Assembly (NCBI GenBank): GCA_027313145.1
Contig: DAHVEJ010000007.1
Coordinates: forward strand, 12,225 to 52,109
DNA: 39,885 nt
DNA from: Phycisphaerales bacterium
GTDB lineage: Bacteria; Planctomycetota; Phycisphaerae; WQYP01
Direction of reading: 5' to 3'
Shown here: piece after piece, positions 25,160-33,816 of the stretch
Layout: every line of letters begins with the position of its first letter
Numbering within the stretch: the first letter of the stretch is position 1
Translations under genes and position numbers: made by a program
Notes under the pieces: model-generated
Database searches by the model: none
The model's input: the letters and a program-made list of their open reading frames with translations, nothing else
What the model was told of the DNA's origin: nothing

Positions 25160-26497
25160 ATGGCTGATATTCAACCCCTTGCGGCGATTCGCTATCCGCA
25201 GAGCGAACAAACCGCTCTTATTTCTCCCCCTTACGATGTGCTATCCAGTTCGGATAAGCAACATCTGCTGGAAAAAAATCCCCACAACATTGTCGCTGTG
25301 GATTTGCCCCATGTGCCCCCCAAAAACGCCGGCCCCGCCCAGGCGTATGAACAGGCCGCAAAAACCATGACAGCGTGGATCCAGCAGGGCGTGCTGCAGC
25401 GTGACTCGGTGCCGGCACTGTATCCCTATGAACAAACTTATACCTATGATGGCAAAACCTATCATCGCCGCGGATTATTCTGCCGCGTGCGGCTGGAAGA
25501 ATTCGGCCCGGAAGGGACGATTCATCCCCATGAACAGACGTTCAGCGGCCCCAAGGAAGATCGTCTGATGCTCATGCGGGCTACACACGCCAATTTGTCT
25601 CCCGTATTTGGCCTCTATGATGACGCCGCCAATGTTGTGACGGGCAAGTTGTTTGCCGCCACCACCGGGCGCTCGCCCGTGGCAACCGCCAAACTCCCAT
25701 CCCAGGATGGCCAATCACAGGTAACCTCGGAACTTTGGCAAGTGACCGACCCGCAGGTGATCGCGTCAGTGCAGAGCCTGCTGCGTGAAAAACATTTGTA
25801 CATCGCTGATGGGCATCATCGTTACGGTACATGCCTGAATTATCGGGCGGAAGTGGCCGCTAAAAATGGGGCGGCGTTGCCCAGGGATCACAACGCTAAT
25901 TTTGCATTATTTGTGCTCATTGCCATGCAAGATCCCGGTCTGATTGTTCTGCCTACGCACCGTGTTGCGGCTAATCTCTCCGGATTTTCCATTGAGGCAT
26001 TTCTGCGTGCCGCCTCGGGTCAGCTTCAGCGCGTGTCGGAAGAGTTTGCCGGTGATGGTATGGATGCTCTTGAAAAGTGCCTGCCGGAGTATGGTCTTCA
26101 TGCCATGGGCATTTATGACCCCAAAACGGATCGTGTCGTTGTAGTGCGGCCGATGGAAAGGGACCCGTTGGGAAAAATCAGTAACGACCCGGCGCTGGCT
26201 GGTAAATCCGAACCGTGGCGGCAACTGGATGTGGCCATATTGCAGCATCTGATATTTGACCGCGTTGTGGCTCCGACGTTTGCTCCGGGCCAGACTATGC
26301 AATGGGCCTTTCCGCATGTAGCGCATGAGGTGCGGGAAATGTGCCAATCCGGACATTATCAGGCCGGCTTTGTTTTGCAGCCCACCGCCTTGGAATCGGT
26401 GCGGCAGCTCTGCAATGCCAATGAACTTATGCCGCAGAAGAGTACCTTTTTCTACCCCAAACTGGCCACGGGGATGGTCATAAATGCTCTGACATGA
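25160..26497 (+). CDS. DUF1015 family protein
   Basis: The 445-residue protein starts at ATG 25160, after AGGAAATTCAA. Its N-terminus (PLAAIRYPQSEQTALISPPYDVLSS) and the blocks ALYPYEQTYTYDGKTYHRRGL, TIHPHEQTFSGPKEDRLMLM, SPVFGLYDD and LYIADGHHRYGTCLNYR are typical of the conserved DUF1015 family found in many bacteria and some archaea. The conserved DGHHRY-type block and the acidic and His residues suggest an enzyme or nucleotide-binding protein, but no function can be assigned from sequence. There is no signal or membrane segment, so it is cytoplasmic. Neighbours give no clear pathway link. It probably forms its own unit, since 384 bases precede it and about 170 follow. Confidence 0.88.
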   Translation: MADIQPLAAIRYPQSEQTALISPPYDVLSSSDKQHLLEKNPHNIVAVDLPHVPPKNAGPAQAYEQAAKTMTAWIQQGVLQRDSVPALYPYEQTYTYDGKTYHRRGLFCRVRLEEFGPEGTIHPHEQTFSGPKEDRLMLMRATHANLSPVFGLYDDAANVVTGKLFAATTGRSPVATAKLPSQDGQSQVTSELWQVTDPQVIASVQSLLREKHLYIADGHHRYGTCLNYRAEVAAKNGAALPRDHNANFALFVLIAMQDPGLIVLPTHRVAANLSGFSIEAFLRAASGQLQRVSEEFAGDGMDALEKCLPEYGLHAMGIYDPKTDRVVVVRPMERDPLGKISNDPALAGKSEPWRQLDVAILQHLIFDRVVAPTFAPGQTMQWAFPHVAHEVREMCQSGHYQAGFVLQPTALESVRQLCNANELMPQKSTFFYPKLATGMVINALT

Positions 26498-26666
26498 TTC
26501 CCCTGTTTGCTTTCCGTAATTTTGCGGGAAAGGGCGGGCGCTGTCATGGACCGGGACAACAAACTGGTGGAAGGTGCGTTAGGCCTATGGAAGACTCTGG
26601 GCGGCGAGAAAAAAAGGCGTAGCCAACAATGGAAGGGTGCCTTTAGTCCTTGTACGGGTTGACGAA

Positions 26667-29114
26667 ATGCCGGTAATTGCCACGGTAGCGCTGCACTTTT
26701 CGGGCCAGCAGGGTTTTGCCTGGTGGGGCGTGGTGGTGTTGGCGGCGGGGATAGCTCTGGGGGTGTACAGTTGGCTAAATCTGCGGCAAACAACGCCCGA
26801 TTACCCAACGACCGAACCCATGCCCTGGACGGCGATGATCGCCGCCGCCGCAGCCATTATTTACGGCCTGATCGTGTTAATTTTTCCCGCCACGCGCGAA
26901 ATAATTATCGCGGCGCTGTTTACCTTTGCCATCGCCGGCCTGGCGGTCTGGTTGTTTTACAAACGTGTTTATCAGGTGTTGGGCAAGCGGAGAATCCTGT
27001 CGCTTTTTTCCCTGCGCCTTGCGGGCATGGCGTTTATTTTACTGCTGATGTTCCAACCCGTGCTGGCCTGGATCACCGTTCCGCATAACATGCCCTCCCT
27101 GGGCATTATGATAGACGCATCCGGCTCCATGAGCGTCAATGATCAGCCCAACGAACCGAGTCGTTATCTGCTAAGTGTCCAGGCGGCACACATGCTGATA
27201 CATACTCTTAAAGGGCATTTTGCCGTCAAGTGCTTTGCCTATGACGGCATTCATAATGCCCCGTTGACAAGTCCCGCCCAATGGACCGCCATCGCCCCGG
27301 ACGGTAAACAGACCGACCTGCCTGCCGCGATTAAACTGGCGGTGAATTCCGGGGTTCATCAGTTGGTGCTTTTCAGCGACGGTATTCAAAACGGTCCAAC
27401 TAAACTGCGTACTCTGGCCCACCTGCCAATAAGAGTTTATCCCGTGCGTGTAGGTTCAACGTCCACCCATGCTCGCGGAGTGCCGCAAATTGAAATTGTT
27501 CGGGTCAACGGCCCGCAGACCGCACCGGTTGATACACAGGTAACACTGACGGCCCTGGTTCGCTCAAGTGCCTTTAATGACCGTACTATTCATGTGTACC
27601 TCATGCAGGGAAAGAAATCGCTCGCTGAACATCGGCTGGTGTTGCATTCCGGGCCGGTGCCGCAAACTGTGCAATTCAAATTTACCCCGCAAAAAGTGGG
27701 CCGATTGGTTTTAACCGCCCGCATTCCCGTGGACCCCGCCGAGCGCACCACTGCGGGTAATAAACAGCAGTTTCCCATGTTGATAACCAATCCTAAAATT
27801 GCGGTGCTGTATCTGGAGGGACGTATTCGGCCGGAAGTTGGTCCGTTGGAGCAGGACTTATCGACGGATCCCAATGTGGATCTGGTAAGCCTGATTCAGA
27901 CCCGTCCCGGCTATTTTATGGTGCGCGGTGCCAACAAACATCTTACCGCGCTGCCGGACACTTTGGCCCAATGGGAGCAATTTAAGGTCATTATCCTGGG
28001 TGATGTGCGTTCAAGTTTCTTAACCCGTGGTCAGCAGGATCAGCTTAAAGAGGTTATCCGCAATGGGGCCGGATTCATCATGATCGGCGGCCAACAGAAT
28101 TTTGCCAGTGGCGATTGGGGCCAATCCGATTTAGCCTCTGCATTTCCCGTCAATCTCCAACCCGTGCAACCGCCGCAGTTGGATTCATCGTTTGTTCCCC
28201 AACTGACCGCATTCGGTGCGCAAAGCCCGATTTTCCAAGGCATTGCGACGTGGTTTAACACGCCCGCCGGCGCACCGGCTAAAAATCAACTTCCCAAACT
28301 GGCCGGCTGTGTCGCGTTCGCGGGATCTAAACCCGGGGCCACCGTTTTATTGACTGATCCTGAAGCACAGGTCGGCGGCCGTCCGGCGATTGTTCTGGCG
28401 GTGCAGCATTATGGCAAAGGCCGCGCCGCGGCGTTTGCCGCCGACACAACCTATCGTTGGCAACTGGCGCTAAGAACCATGGGGTTGCGCTCGCCGTACC
28501 ATCGCTTCTGGGGGCAACTGATTCGCTGGCTGGCCGGCGAAAGTAAAATTAAAACATCCAAAGGCTCCTCCGTTACCGCCATGATCCGCCGTGAACGCTA
28601 CGATACGGGCCACATGGTGCACCTGCGTGTGGAAGTGACCGACGCCCGCGGGCAATTATCGCGCTACGCCTACGTTACCGCCGCCCTGACCGGCCCCGGC
28701 GGCAAAGCCCGCACACTTGCCCTGCACGCCAGATACAGCAATATAGGTATGTATACTAGAAACTTCATGCCCCCGGCACCCGGCCATTATCACCTGGTAT
28801 TTACCGCCCTGCGCCACGGCAAAACCCTCGGCACGGACAGCACGGATTTTTATGTCATTGCCGCGGTCGGAGAAATGGACAAACTCGCCGCCGAGCCGCA
28901 AACCCTCCAGCGCATTGCATCCATAACCCGCGGTTCCTGCAGTGAATTAAGCGGTATTAACGCCCTGGCCCGCCGGTTAAAGGCTTCCATAAGCCATGAG
29001 AATCAGGTGCAAAGAACATCTTTTCCCCTGTATAACAATAAACTGTTTTTCGTATTATTTATCGCATCTCTCACCCTCGAATGGTTCCTGCGCCGCAAGT
29101 GGCAACTGCAGTGA
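26667..29114 (+). CDS. Membrane protein with VWA and GATase1-like domains
   Basis: The start is uncertain: ATG 26667 (815 residues) is chosen, and GTG 26637 extends the frame by ten residues with an ill-placed site. The N-terminal 150 residues hold about four hydrophobic helices. A von Willebrand A domain follows with the metal-site motif MIDASGSMSVND (DxSxS) and VLFSDGIQNG. A middle beta region leads to a glutamine-amidotransferase-like domain (FKVIILGDVRSSFLT, GAGFIMIGGQQNFASGDWG), and the final 25 residues form another helix (KLFFVLFIASLTLEWFLRRK). Planctomycetes and relatives carry many such BatA-like proteins, which lack amidotransferase catalysis and probably scaffold or chaperone envelope proteins. 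It converges on rnc. No MoxR-type ATPase or companion Bat gene is present in the window. Confidence 0.8.
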   Translation: MPVIATVALHFSGQQGFAWWGVVVLAAGIALGVYSWLNLRQTTPDYPTTEPMPWTAMIAAAAAIIYGLIVLIFPATREIIIAALFTFAIAGLAVWLFYKRVYQVLGKRRILSLFSLRLAGMAFILLLMFQPVLAWITVPHNMPSLGIMIDASGSMSVNDQPNEPSRYLLSVQAAHMLIHTLKGHFAVKCFAYDGIHNAPLTSPAQWTAIAPDGKQTDLPAAIKLAVNSGVHQLVLFSDGIQNGPTKLRTLAHLPIRVYPVRVGSTSTHARGVPQIEIVRVNGPQTAPVDTQVTLTALVRSSAFNDRTIHVYLMQGKKSLAEHRLVLHSGPVPQTVQFKFTPQKVGRLVLTARIPVDPAERTTAGNKQQFPMLITNPKIAVLYLEGRIRPEVGPLEQDLSTDPNVDLVSLIQTRPGYFMVRGANKHLTALPDTLAQWEQFKVIILGDVRSSFLTRGQQDQLKEVIRNGAGFIMIGGQQNFASGDWGQSDLASAFPVNLQPVQPPQLDSSFVPQLTAFGAQSPIFQGIATWFNTPAGAPAKNQLPKLAGCVAFAGSKPGATVLLTDPEAQVGGRPAIVLAVQHYGKGRAAAFAADTTYRWQLALRTMGLRSPYHRFWGQLIRWLAGESKIKTSKGSSVTAMIRRERYDTGHMVHLRVEVTDARGQLSRYAYVTAALTGPGGKARTLALHARYSNIGMYTRNFMPPAPGHYHLVFTALRHGKTLGTDSTDFYVIAAVGEMDKLAAEPQTLQRIASITRGSCSELSGINALARRLKASISHENQVQRTSFPLYNNKLFFVLFIASLTLEWFLRRKWQLQ

Positions 29115-29169
29115 GCCGCACCGGGACAAAGGCCCGTAACATAAGCATGAACTTCAATGCCTTCGCGGA

Positions 29170-29925
29170 TTATGGTTTCGGCTGACTGTTGTCATTGTGG
29201 CTCGGGGGTGTTGATTCCGCGATCATTTCTCCCGCTGCATCAAGTGCGCCCAGCGATATAAGCGCCAGTCTCGCGGCTTCCTGTTCGGCTTCCTTTTTGG
29301 TTCGGCCTTGCGTGCCTTCGTAAAATTGCCCCTCCATGTTGACCCGTATGCGGAATGTTTTTTTGTGGTCCGGGCCTTCTTCCGCAAGAACTTCATACGT
29401 CGGGGTGCAGCCATATTCTCTTTGCGCGTATTGTTGAAGCATGGACTTGAAATTCAACTGATGCTCGCCATCGGCGTAATGGTCTACCCACGGCTGCATG
29501 TGCCGGAGAATAAATTTACCGGCGGCTTCAAAACCGCCATCCAGATAAATCGCCCCGACCACTGATTCAAATACGCCGGCTGCCAGGCTGCCGGGTAATC
29601 GCCCGGACTTGTGCATGCCGGGACCGACGCGAATTAAGTCGGTCAGACCAAGGCGGTTGCTGACTTCGGCACAGGTTTTGCGGCTCACAACCGAAGATTT
29701 GAGAATCGTGAGTTGCCCTTCCAGCCACTGGGGAAATTGTTCATAGCCTCTCTGGCAGATAATCAACCCCAGCACCGCATCCCCCAGAAATTCCAGACGT
29801 TCATTGGAACTGCGCCGATTGGGTGATGATGAGGCATGGGTGAGCGCTTCATCCAGCAGTTGCAGATTCTTAAAGCGATAATCAATGATTTGCTGACACT
29901 GTTCCAATACTTCCGGCGCTACCAT
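29170..29925 (-). CDS. rnc: Ribonuclease III
   Basis: The 251-residue protein starts at ATG 29925, where GGAG lies nine bases upstream; a TTG two codons earlier opens the ORF-track version. The catalytic domain (about 1-150) has the signature NERLEFLGDAVLGLI, with the metal-binding Glu and Asp, and the second acidic helix VFESVVGAIYLDGG. A double-stranded RNA-binding domain follows (about 155-230: NFKSMLQQYAQ, PTYEVLAEEGPDHKKTFRIRV, GRTKKEAEQEAARLAL). A short acidic/Pro tail ends the protein. It processes rRNA precursors and structured mRNAs in the cytoplasm. It lies upstream-to-downstream of rluD on the same strand, with about 150 bases between, and both act on RNA. Confidence 0.96.
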   Translation of the reverse strand: MVAPEVLEQCQQIIDYRFKNLQLLDEALTHASSSPNRRSSNERLEFLGDAVLGLIICQRGYEQFPQWLEGQLTILKSSVVSRKTCAEVSNRLGLTDLIRVGPGMHKSGRLPGSLAAGVFESVVGAIYLDGGFEAAGKFILRHMQPWVDHYADGEHQLNFKSMLQQYAQREYGCTPTYEVLAEEGPDHKKTFRIRVNMEGQFYEGTQGRTKKEAEQEAARLALISLGALDAAGEMIAESTPPSHNDNSQPKP

Positions 29926-30076
29926 GTACAAAAACTCCGGCTACGCACCAACATTCCAGATGTGTCGCTCCCATACAGGAAAATCCGGTGCATGATGCAA
30001 TTCAAAATATCTGACTCACGCGAATCGCCCGAACCGCCGAATTCGGCAGGACGGGCGGTTAGCGTTACTGCGCTAT

Positions 30077-31114
30077 TCATCGGTCATATTGCCGCAAGAG
30101 CGTCAAAAATTCGGCAATGTCCGCCGGCACGGGCGCTTCCAAAGCCATACGATTGAACTTACTGGGGTGCACAAACTGGAGTTTCCAGGCATGCAGGGCC
30201 TGCCGGGAAATCATGGCGTCCCCTGAATCCGCGGCCTTGGCGGTAATATCCCGGCGTGATACCACGCGACCTCCATACATGACATCGCCCACGATGGGAA
30301 ATCCGACATGGCTTAAGTGCACGCGCAACTGGTGTGTACGGCCCGTTTTGGGAAATAATTCCAGCAGTGTAAAGCGCTTGAAACGTTCCTTGACCTGATA
30401 AACCGTCTGGGCGGTGCGGCCAATATCTTCGCGCACGGTATATTTTTCCCGCATGACCGGATGCACGCCCAGCGGCGCATCAATAAGATCACTATCCAGC
30501 GGCGGCGAACCATGGATAACCGCCAGGTAAGTTTTGCGAATTGATCGACGCTCAAATTGCCCGGCCAGCCGCCAATGCGCCTCATCCGTTTTGGCTACAA
30601 GAATCAGGCCGGTGGTGTTCCGATCCAGGCGGTGAATAATTCCCGGCCGCCATGGGTCACTGCCCACGGAAAGTGTTCCTGCGGTTTGCTGGGCATGGTA
30701 GACCAAGGCGTTGGTCATCGTGCCGGTCCAATGGCCGCGCGCCGGATGCACCAGCAAATTCGTCGGTTTATTAATGGCGATGAAGTGATCATCTTCATAC
30801 AAAATGTCCAGCGGGATATTTTCCGGCAATATTTCCCGTCGGACCGTCGGCGGAACCTGCAATTCCACACGATCACCGCTGCGCAAAAGGGTGCTGACTT
30901 TGGCGGGGCGGCCATTGACCAAAACCGTGCCGGACTTAATTAATTTTTGCAGCATGGCGCGGGAATGCGTGGAAAGCCGATCACGCAGATAAATATCCAG
31001 CCGCTTCTGCAAATCATGGCGTATGTTAAAGGTCACCGCTTCCATGCCCTCATCGGAATCCGGCAATGCCAACGGTTGGGCAAGTTCCAAGTCATCGGGT
31101 TGGGCTTCATCCAT
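30077..31114 (-). CDS. rluD: RluA-family 23S rRNA pseudouridine synthase (RluD-like)
   Basis: The 345-residue protein has an N-terminal acidic extension (about 1-25), an S4 RNA-binding domain (about 35-95: KRLDIYLRDRLSTHSRAMLQ, VLVNGRPAKVSTLLRSGD) and an RluA-type catalytic domain. The catalytic loop is intact: GIIHRLDRNTTGLILVAKT, where the Asp is the nucleophile. FPKTGRTHQLRVHLSHVGFPIVGD is a further family block. It converts specific uridines in 23S rRNA to pseudouridine. The S4 domain and length favour RluD or RluC over RluA, and RluD is the usual assignment in this form, but the exact target site is inferred. It is read toward rnc and is divergent from the cysC operon. Confidence 0.88.
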   Translation of the reverse strand: MDEAQPDDLELAQPLALPDSDEGMEAVTFNIRHDLQKRLDIYLRDRLSTHSRAMLQKLIKSGTVLVNGRPAKVSTLLRSGDRVELQVPPTVRREILPENIPLDILYEDDHFIAINKPTNLLVHPARGHWTGTMTNALVYHAQQTAGTLSVGSDPWRPGIIHRLDRNTTGLILVAKTDEAHWRLAGQFERRSIRKTYLAVIHGSPPLDSDLIDAPLGVHPVMREKYTVREDIGRTAQTVYQVKERFKRFTLLELFPKTGRTHQLRVHLSHVGFPIVGDVMYGGRVVSRRDITAKAADSGDAMISRQALHAWKLQFVHPSKFNRMALEAPVPADIAEFLTLLRQYDR

Positions 31115-31165
31115 ACGGGATATTGTAGCGACTAATTACGTTAAATCTCTGCGGCGCGGTATAAC

Positions 31166-31194
31166 TTGAATTTGCGGAACAAGGGGCGTATTAT
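31166..31194 (+). promoter_or_regulatory. Sigma70-type promoter of the cysC operon (TTGAAT-N17-TATTAT)
   Basis: TTGAAT at 31166-31171 and TATTAT at 31189-31194 are separated by 17 bases, the optimum. Transcription should start near 31201, giving a leader of about 100 bases before cysC. Confidence 0.7.
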
Positions 31195-31231
31195 TAATTG
31201 CACACTTAACCGGTAGGTGTTATGTGTAATT

Positions 31232-31251
31232 AGTGGTTCGCCGCTTTTTTT
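31232..31251 (+). terminator. Attenuator-like hairpin with T tract in the cysC leader
   Basis: AGTGG-TTCG-CCGCT forms a five-pair stem (one G-T wobble) closed by a stable TTCG loop and followed at once by seven T. It lies between the promoter and the cysC start, so it can only act as an attenuator of the operon. An imperfect dyad (TAATTGCACAC ... GTGTAATTA, about 31194-31232) lies just upstream and touches its 5' arm, so it may compete for pairing or serve as an operator. Confidence 0.55.
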
Positions 31252-31300
31252 GCAGATTTGCTGCGTAAAACCGTATTGAGCTTGTTGGATTTATATCGCG

Positions 31301-31930
31301 ATGGCTGAAATAAAAGCGACTAACATAACCTGGCATCCTTCCAAGGTAACTGCGGCGGATCGGGCGGCGGCTACGCATAATCGCCCCTGCATTCTCTGGC
31401 TGACCGGTCTTTCAGGCTGCGGCAAATCTACGATTGCCGGGGCTTTGGAACATGCGTTAATTTCCTCCGGTCACCCGGCGTATGTGCTTGATGGGGATAA
31501 TTTAAGGCACGGCCTCAATAGCGATCTGGGATTTTCCCCGCAGGACCGAGCGGAGAATATTCGCCGTGCCGGAGAATTGGCCCGCATTCTGGCGGATGCG
31601 GGGCTGATTGTGATTGCCAGCTTTATCAGTCCGTATGCTGCGGATCGCCTGCGGGTGCGGCAGCTTGTCGGGCCGGATGAATTTGTGGAAGTGTTTGTCG
31701 ATGCGCCCGTGGAAGTTTGTGAAGCTCGTGATCCAAAGGGGCTGTATAAAAAAGCTCGTGCCGCTGTCGCGGCGGGCAAACCACTGGGCTTTACCGGTAT
31801 TGATGCACCGTATGAAACACCGAGCAATCCGGAGATTCATCTAAAAAGCCATGAACAATCCGTGTCGCAGGCGGTGGAAATAATTTTCAATTATCTTCGC
31901 CGACATGGGCGATTGGTACAACAGGGGTAA
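31301..31930 (+). CDS. cysC: Adenylylsulfate kinase
   Basis: The 209-residue protein has the P-loop WLTGLSGCGKSTIAGALE, the APS-binding DGDNLRHGLNSDLGFS with DRAENIRRAGELA, the FISPY block and the RDPKGLYKKAR motif, all standard for CysC. It phosphorylates adenylyl sulfate with ATP to make PAPS in the cytoplasm. The start at ATG 31301 has no strong ribosome site. It is first in a tight operon: eight bases separate it from a PHP phosphatase gene, which in turn overlaps cysH. No ATP sulfurylase (cysDN or sat) is in the window. Its leader carries a promoter and an attenuator-like hairpin. Confidence 0.96.
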   Translation: MAEIKATNITWHPSKVTAADRAAATHNRPCILWLTGLSGCGKSTIAGALEHALISSGHPAYVLDGDNLRHGLNSDLGFSPQDRAENIRRAGELARILADAGLIVIASFISPYAADRLRVRQLVGPDEFVEVFVDAPVEVCEARDPKGLYKKARAAVAAGKPLGFTGIDAPYETPSNPEIHLKSHEQSVSQAVEIIFNYLRRHGRLVQQG

Positions 31931-31938
31931 GCGGTAGC

Positions 31939-32850
31939 ATGGTCACGCAATACGTTGATTTACATACGCACAGCACCGCCAGCGACGGTACCTTAACGCC
32001 CACACAACTGGTCAATCGCGCCCAGGCGGCGGGACTTGTGGGCCTGGCATTGACAGATCATGACAGCGGCAACGGATTGTTGGAGGCCCGGACACAAGCG
32101 GAAAAAATTGGTTTGCGTTTTGTACCGGGAATTGAAATCTCAGCGGAATATCCGCATCCGGGAACCATGCACATCCTGGGGTATTACATTGATCCGCTTT
32201 CACCGGGTCTTAAGCGTATGAGCGATATTCTGCTGGAAGGGCGGAACAATCGCAATCCGCGGATTATTGCCCGGCTCAACGAATTAGGTTGTCGCATCAC
32301 GCTCGAGCAGGTCCAGGCCATCGCCCGGCGTGGATCAGTTGACGAGCGAAAAATTGTTTTGGGGCGGCCGCACATCGCTCAGGCGATGGTGGATGCGGGC
32401 TGTGTGAGCAGCGTCAAGCAGGCGTTTGATGTTTACCTGGGAACTACCGGGGCGGCCTATTTTGATAAAGAGCGTCTGACCCCGCGGCAGGCGCTGGAAT
32501 GTATTCATGCCGCCGGTGGTTTGGCGGTGCTGGCCCATCCTACCCAGCTGCGCACGGAAAATCCGGCGCAACTCCAACATGTGGTAGCCAATCTGGTGGA
32601 GGCGGGACTCGATGGCATTGAAGCCTGGCATAGTGATCACCGCCCGCAGGACAGTCAACTAATTCTGGAATTAGCCCGCCGTTATAACCTGATCACCACC
32701 GGTGGATCAGATTTTCATGGCACGCCCAAGCCGGATATTGCCCTGGGACTCGGACGGGACAATGTGCGTGTGCCCGTGGAATATCTGGATCGATTGGAAC
32801 AGGCGTGGAACGCCCGGCGTGCCCGGCAAACGACGGAGTTGCCAACATGA
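31939..32850 (+). CDS. PHP-domain phosphoesterase (3',5'-nucleoside bisphosphate phosphatase/RNase AM type)
   Basis: The 303-residue protein shows the PHP metal motifs YVDLHTHSTASDGTLTP (His-x-His), ALTDHDSGNG, VPGIEISAEY, LAHPTQL and GGSDFHG. Length and motif order match the YciV/TrpH group, whose studied members remove the 3' phosphate from 3',5'-nucleoside bisphosphates such as pAp and trim short RNA 5' ends. It lies between cysC and cysH: eight bases after cysC, and overlapping the cysH start by ATGA. PAPS reduction releases PAP, which inhibits the pathway, so a role in clearing PAP fits the position well. That role is inference from family and context. No signal or membrane segment is present. 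Confidence 0.9.
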   Translation: MVTQYVDLHTHSTASDGTLTPTQLVNRAQAAGLVGLALTDHDSGNGLLEARTQAEKIGLRFVPGIEISAEYPHPGTMHILGYYIDPLSPGLKRMSDILLEGRNNRNPRIIARLNELGCRITLEQVQAIARRGSVDERKIVLGRPHIAQAMVDAGCVSSVKQAFDVYLGTTGAAYFDKERLTPRQALECIHAAGGLAVLAHPTQLRTENPAQLQHVVANLVEAGLDGIEAWHSDHRPQDSQLILELARRYNLITTGGSDFHGTPKPDIALGLGRDNVRVPVEYLDRLEQAWNARRARQTTELPT

Positions 32851-33584
32851 ATACATCTGTTGTGTCTTCAGCATTTGATGTTGAAAAAATCAATGCGGAT
32901 TTTCAGAAGCGTGACCCCGCGGAGCTTGTGCAGTGGGCCGCCCAGACCTTTGGAACTGGTCTGATCATGACCAGCAGCTTCGGTGCCGAAAGCATGTGCC
33001 TGATTCATCTTGCGGTTTCGGTTTGTCCGGATATCCCCATTGTGCTGGTGAACACGGGGTATCTGTTCCCGCAGACGCTGACGTTTATGGAGGCCATGCG
33101 GCAACGTTTTCATTTGAATGTGCGCGAATATCACAGCCGCCACGATCCGGTCGTCTGGTTGACCGTCAACGGCGAGCCTGATCCGCGCGTGCGCCGGAAC
33201 GTTGAGGCCTGTTGCGCAGCTAATAAAAATGAAGTCTTTGACCGCGCCATGCGGGAATTAGCCCCGGCGGCGTGGCTGCGGGGAGTGCGAGCGCACCAAT
33301 CCGATCATCGCGCATCCATGCAAAATGTGCAGTGGAATAAGCGCGTCAACTGCTGGGCTATTTCACCCCTGCTGGCATGGAATAATCGGGATATCCATCA
33401 TTATATGAAGAAACATGAGCTTCCATACCATCCGCTGTGGGAACTGGGATACAATTCCATCGGCTGCAATCCGGAAACCTGCACCCGCCCGGTCGGGGCG
33501 GATGAAGACCAGCGCAGCGGCCGCTGGGCGGGGTTGGAAAAAAAGGAATGTGGCATCCATCTGGATCAAGGCGCGGGAATTTAG
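32847..33584 (+). CDS. cysH: Phosphoadenylylsulfate/adenylylsulfate reductase (CysH family)
   Basis: The start is ATG 32847, overlapping the previous stop (ATGA) with GGAG eight bases upstream; the ORF from 32805 is too long. The 245-residue protein has the PP-loop segment SSFGAESMCLIHL, PIVLVNTGYLFPQTL, WLRGVRAHQSDHR and the C-terminal KKECGIH with the catalytic Cys (about 235). It also has a Cys pair (ACC, 122-123) and CNPETC (207-212), positions that hold the [4Fe-4S] cluster in APS-type reductases, though the usual motif there is CxxC, not Cx4C. It reduces activated sulfate to sulfite using thioredoxin. Pairing with cysC suggests PAPS as substrate, whereas the Cys residues suggest APS; the evidence conflicts. 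Confidence 0.93.
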   Translation: MNTSVVSSAFDVEKINADFQKRDPAELVQWAAQTFGTGLIMTSSFGAESMCLIHLAVSVCPDIPIVLVNTGYLFPQTLTFMEAMRQRFHLNVREYHSRHDPVVWLTVNGEPDPRVRRNVEACCAANKNEVFDRAMRELAPAAWLRGVRAHQSDHRASMQNVQWNKRVNCWAISPLLAWNNRDIHHYMKKHELPYHPLWELGYNSIGCNPETCTRPVGADEDQRSGRWAGLEKKECGIHLDQGAGI

Positions 33585-33594
33585 TTGGGAAAGA

Positions 33595-33621
33595 AGTTAG
33601 GAGTTAGGAGTTAGGAGTTAG
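33595..33621 (+). repeat. Short tandem repeat AGTTAGG, about 3.9 copies
   Basis: Seven-base units follow one another exactly just after cysH. Words rich in GTAACCTGT and TGTCCCC follow about 40 bases later and recur near 35023. It is intergenic and no function is evident. Confidence 0.9.
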
Positions 33622-33816
33622 AAGGTTTTGAAGCGCTGGGCTGCCATTTTGCTTCTGCTGTAACCTGTCCCCTGTACTCCGTAACCTCGCGCGTTCGGGT
33701 CCCAAAACAATCTAAAATGCTTACGTTATATGACGTTGCGCGGCAATTTCTTGATTCTCGCTTAAGTCCGGCGTTGCGCTACCCGATAACTATGAGTTGA
33801 ACAGGAGACTCTGGAC

